A stretch of DNA of 64,000 bases from NCBI GenBank assembly GCA_965219015.1, contig CBDCNH010000011.1:1054001-1118000 (forward strand). Direction: 5' to 3'. Shown in pieces: positions 62,611 through 64,000 of the stretch (positions are counted from its first letter, which is position 1; each line of letters starts with the position of its first letter). This DNA is from CBDCNH01 sp965219015. Lineage in GTDB: Bacteria; Pseudomonadota; Alphaproteobacteria; Rhodobacterales; Rhodobacteraceae. Below the pieces are notes generated by a model, which saw only the letters and a list, made by a program, of their open reading frames with translations, was not told where the DNA came from and did not search any database. Both the position numbers and the translations under genes were made by a program.

Positions 62611-63453
62611 ATGCCCGCCATCCCCCGGCCCGAGATCCTCGCCCGCCTGCGACGCCTGATCGGCGAAGGCCGCCCGATCATCGGCGGCGGCGCGGGCACC
62701 GGGCTTTCGGCCAAGGCCGAGGAGGCGGGCGGGATCGACCTCATCATCATCTACAACTCCGGGCGTTACCGGATGGCGGGCCGCGGCTCCTCCGCCGGGC
62801 TCCTTGCCTACGGCAACGCCAACGACATCGTCCGCGAGATGGCGCTCGAGGTGCTGCCCGTCGTGCGTCACACCCCGGTCCTTGCAGGCGTCAACGGCAC
62901 CGACCCCTTCGTCCTGATGCCGCGCTTTCTCGCCGAGCTCCGCGACATGGGCTTCTCCGGCGTGCAGAACTTCCCGACCGTCGGGCTCTTCGAGGGTGCG
63001 ATGCGGCAGAGCTTCGAGGAGACCGGCATGGGCTTCGGCCTCGAGGTCGAGATGATCGCCGAAGCGCATGCGCTCGATCTCCTGACCACGCCCTACGTGT
63101 TCGACGCCGGCGAGGCGGAGCGGATGACGGACGCGGGCGCCGACGTGATCGTGGCGCACATGGGCGTCACCACCGGCGGCACCGTCGGCGCGACCTCGGC
63201 GAAGTCGCTGCAAGACTGCGTGGCGCTCATCGACACGATCGCGGCGGCCGCCCGCGGGGTGCGCGAGGACGTGATCGTGCTCTGCCACGGCGGTCCCATC
63301 GCGATGCCGGAGGATGCCGCGCAGGTTCTCGCGCGCACCACGGGCTGCCACGGCTTCTACGGCGCATCCTCCGCCGAGCGCCTGCCCGCGGAACGCGCCA
63401 TCGCCGAGCAGATCCGCGCCTTCAAGAGCATCAGGCAAGGAGACAGGCAATGA
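62611..63453 (+). CDS. Phosphoenolpyruvate hydrolase-like TIM-barrel protein
   Basis: A 280-residue TIM barrel of the PEP-hydrolase/TIM-barrel signal-transduction family. Blocks: IGGGAGTGLSAKAEEAGGID, IIYNSGRYRMAGRGSSAGLL, VNGTDPFVLMPRFLAELRDM, VIVAHMGVTTGGTVGATSAK and GFYGASSAERLP. It is related to PEP-mutase-like barrels. It corresponds to the C-terminal half of plant Tm-1. It starts 9 bases after the Tm-1-like gene and overlaps the cupin gene (ATGA). The reaction is unknown; C-C or C-P bond chemistry on a keto acid is a guess from the fold. Confidence 0.9.
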   Translation: MPAIPRPEILARLRRLIGEGRPIIGGGAGTGLSAKAEEAGGIDLIIIYNSGRYRMAGRGSSAGLLAYGNANDIVREMALEVLPVVRHTPVLAGVNGTDPFVLMPRFLAELRDMGFSGVQNFPTVGLFEGAMRQSFEETGMGFGLEVEMIAEAHALDLLTTPYVFDAGEAERMTDAGADVIVAHMGVTTGGTVGATSAKSLQDCVALIDTIAAAARGVREDVIVLCHGGPIAMPEDAAQVLARTTGCHGFYGASSAERLPAERAIAEQIRAFKSIRQGDRQ

Positions 63454-63860
63454 CCGAACGCACGTTCGTCTATCCCGAGGACGTCGAGAGCTACGGTTTC
63501 GACTGGGGCCGCCTCACGCTCACCTGCGGGCCGGATGTGACCGGCGCCGGACAGTTCTCCGCCGGCGTGGTCGAGCTGCCGCCCGGTCAGGGTCACGCTC
63601 GCCACAATCACCCCGGCGCGGAGGAGATCATCTACGTTCTCGAAGGCACCGGCACGCAGATGGTCGAGACCGCAGACGGCGCGCCCGTCGAGGAAGAGGT
63701 CCGAGCGGGCTGCACGATCTTCGTCCCGGAGGCACGGTTTCATTCCACCCTGAACTCCGGCTCTGCGCCGATGCGGCTTTTCGTGGTCTACAGCCCCGCC
63801 GGGCCGGAACGGTTGCTGCGCGACCTTCCCGACTTCCGCTCGATCCCGGCCGGGCGATGA
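63450..63860 (+). CDS. Cupin domain protein
   Basis: A 136-residue cupin. Metal motif 1 is GHARHNHPGAEEIIYVLEGTG (two His, Glu), motif 2 PEARFHSTLNSG with the distal His. Coupled by ATGA overlap to both neighbours. Possibly an isomerase or regulator for the pathway of the Tm-1-like/PEP-hydrolase-like pair. Confidence 0.87.
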   Translation: MTERTFVYPEDVESYGFDWGRLTLTCGPDVTGAGQFSAGVVELPPGQGHARHNHPGAEEIIYVLEGTGTQMVETADGAPVEEEVRAGCTIFVPEARFHSTLNSGSAPMRLFVVYSPAGPERLLRDLPDFRSIPAGR

Positions 63861-64000
63861 TCATCCCTGCACCCGTGACCGCCGCCTCGCCCGCGGACCT
63901 GCCCTACAGTTTCGAGCGGCTCGACGCGCTGATGGAGGCGCAGGGCATCGACGCGCTCGTCGCCACCTCGAAGCACGCGGTGCGCTACCTCCTCGGCGGC
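63857..64000 (+). CDS. M24 family creatinase/Xaa-Pro peptidase-like protein (5' part only)
   Basis: The first 48 residues are visible; the window ends inside the gene. SFERLDALMEAQGIDALVAT and the following SKHAVRYLLGG match the N-terminal creatinase-like domain of M24 metallopeptidases. In catabolic operons such proteins are often amidohydrolases (creatinase, ectoine hydrolase type) rather than peptidases. Start ATGA overlaps the cupin stop. Confidence 0.75.
   Translation, partial: MIIPAPVTAASPADLPYSFERLDALMEAQGIDALVATSKHAVRYLLGG

Overview
The window is about 64 kb of very GC-rich, densely coded bacterial DNA. Codon use, gene order and families point to an alphaproteobacterium, most likely a Rhodobacterales-like heterotroph. 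The markers are a four-gene imelysin/di-heme oxidoreductase cluster, a ugpBAEC importer with a Pho box, a TRAP carboxylate transporter, a DmdC-type acyl-CoA dehydrogenase and many ATGA/TGATG start-stop overlaps. The group assignment is inference. No integrase, transposase, phage gene, CRISPR array or rRNA was seen, and no gene-free stretch exceeds 300 bases (the longest is about 270).

Layout. 1-2911 (-): partial 5-oxoprolinase/hydantoinase. 3047-7881 (+): imelysin, di-heme oxidoreductase, imelysin and DUF1513, an envelope/iron-linked operon. 7964-12152 (+): type III polyketide synthase, ICMT-like methyltransferase, MMPL/RND exporter and a secreted protein, followed by a flavin monooxygenase-like gene. 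13255-18089 (+): gluconate/idonate-type dehydrogenases and a DctPQM TRAP transporter. 18096-23137 (-): ugpBAEC plus a cation efflux gene behind a PhoB-type site. 23230-30816: a SARP/TPR-like regulator, a vanadate-type PAP2 enzyme with a Gly-Ser-Gln repeat, a subtilase, a vanadium haloperoxidase and a small membrane protein. 30820-46622: mostly housekeeping and lipid/fatty-acid genes (acyl-CoA ligase, MsbA-like exporter, GT39, tRNA-Gly, SRAP, 5'-nucleotidase, pyrD, MATE, two thioesterases, MerR, acyl-CoA dehydrogenase, GST, sulfotransferase).

46894-64000 is a catabolic island. It holds a Gfo/Idh/MocA dehydrogenase, a thiolase, cupins, three sugar-isomerase-like TIM barrels, a mandelate-racemase-family enzyme, a FadR-type GntR regulator, a D-2-hydroxyacid dehydrogenase and a sugar-type ABC importer with two different ATPases. 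It ends with a Tm-1-like protein, a PEP-hydrolase-like protein, a cupin and the start of an M24-family gene. Four matching palindromes (TGGTnnnACCA type) sit in the two divergent promoter regions of this island, at 51.7 kb and 61.3 kb. They suggest that one GntR regulator controls import and breakdown of an unidentified sugar, sugar acid or polyol. The least described parts are this regulon, with its split version of the tomato Tm-1 protein, and the haloperoxidase/subtilase cluster.
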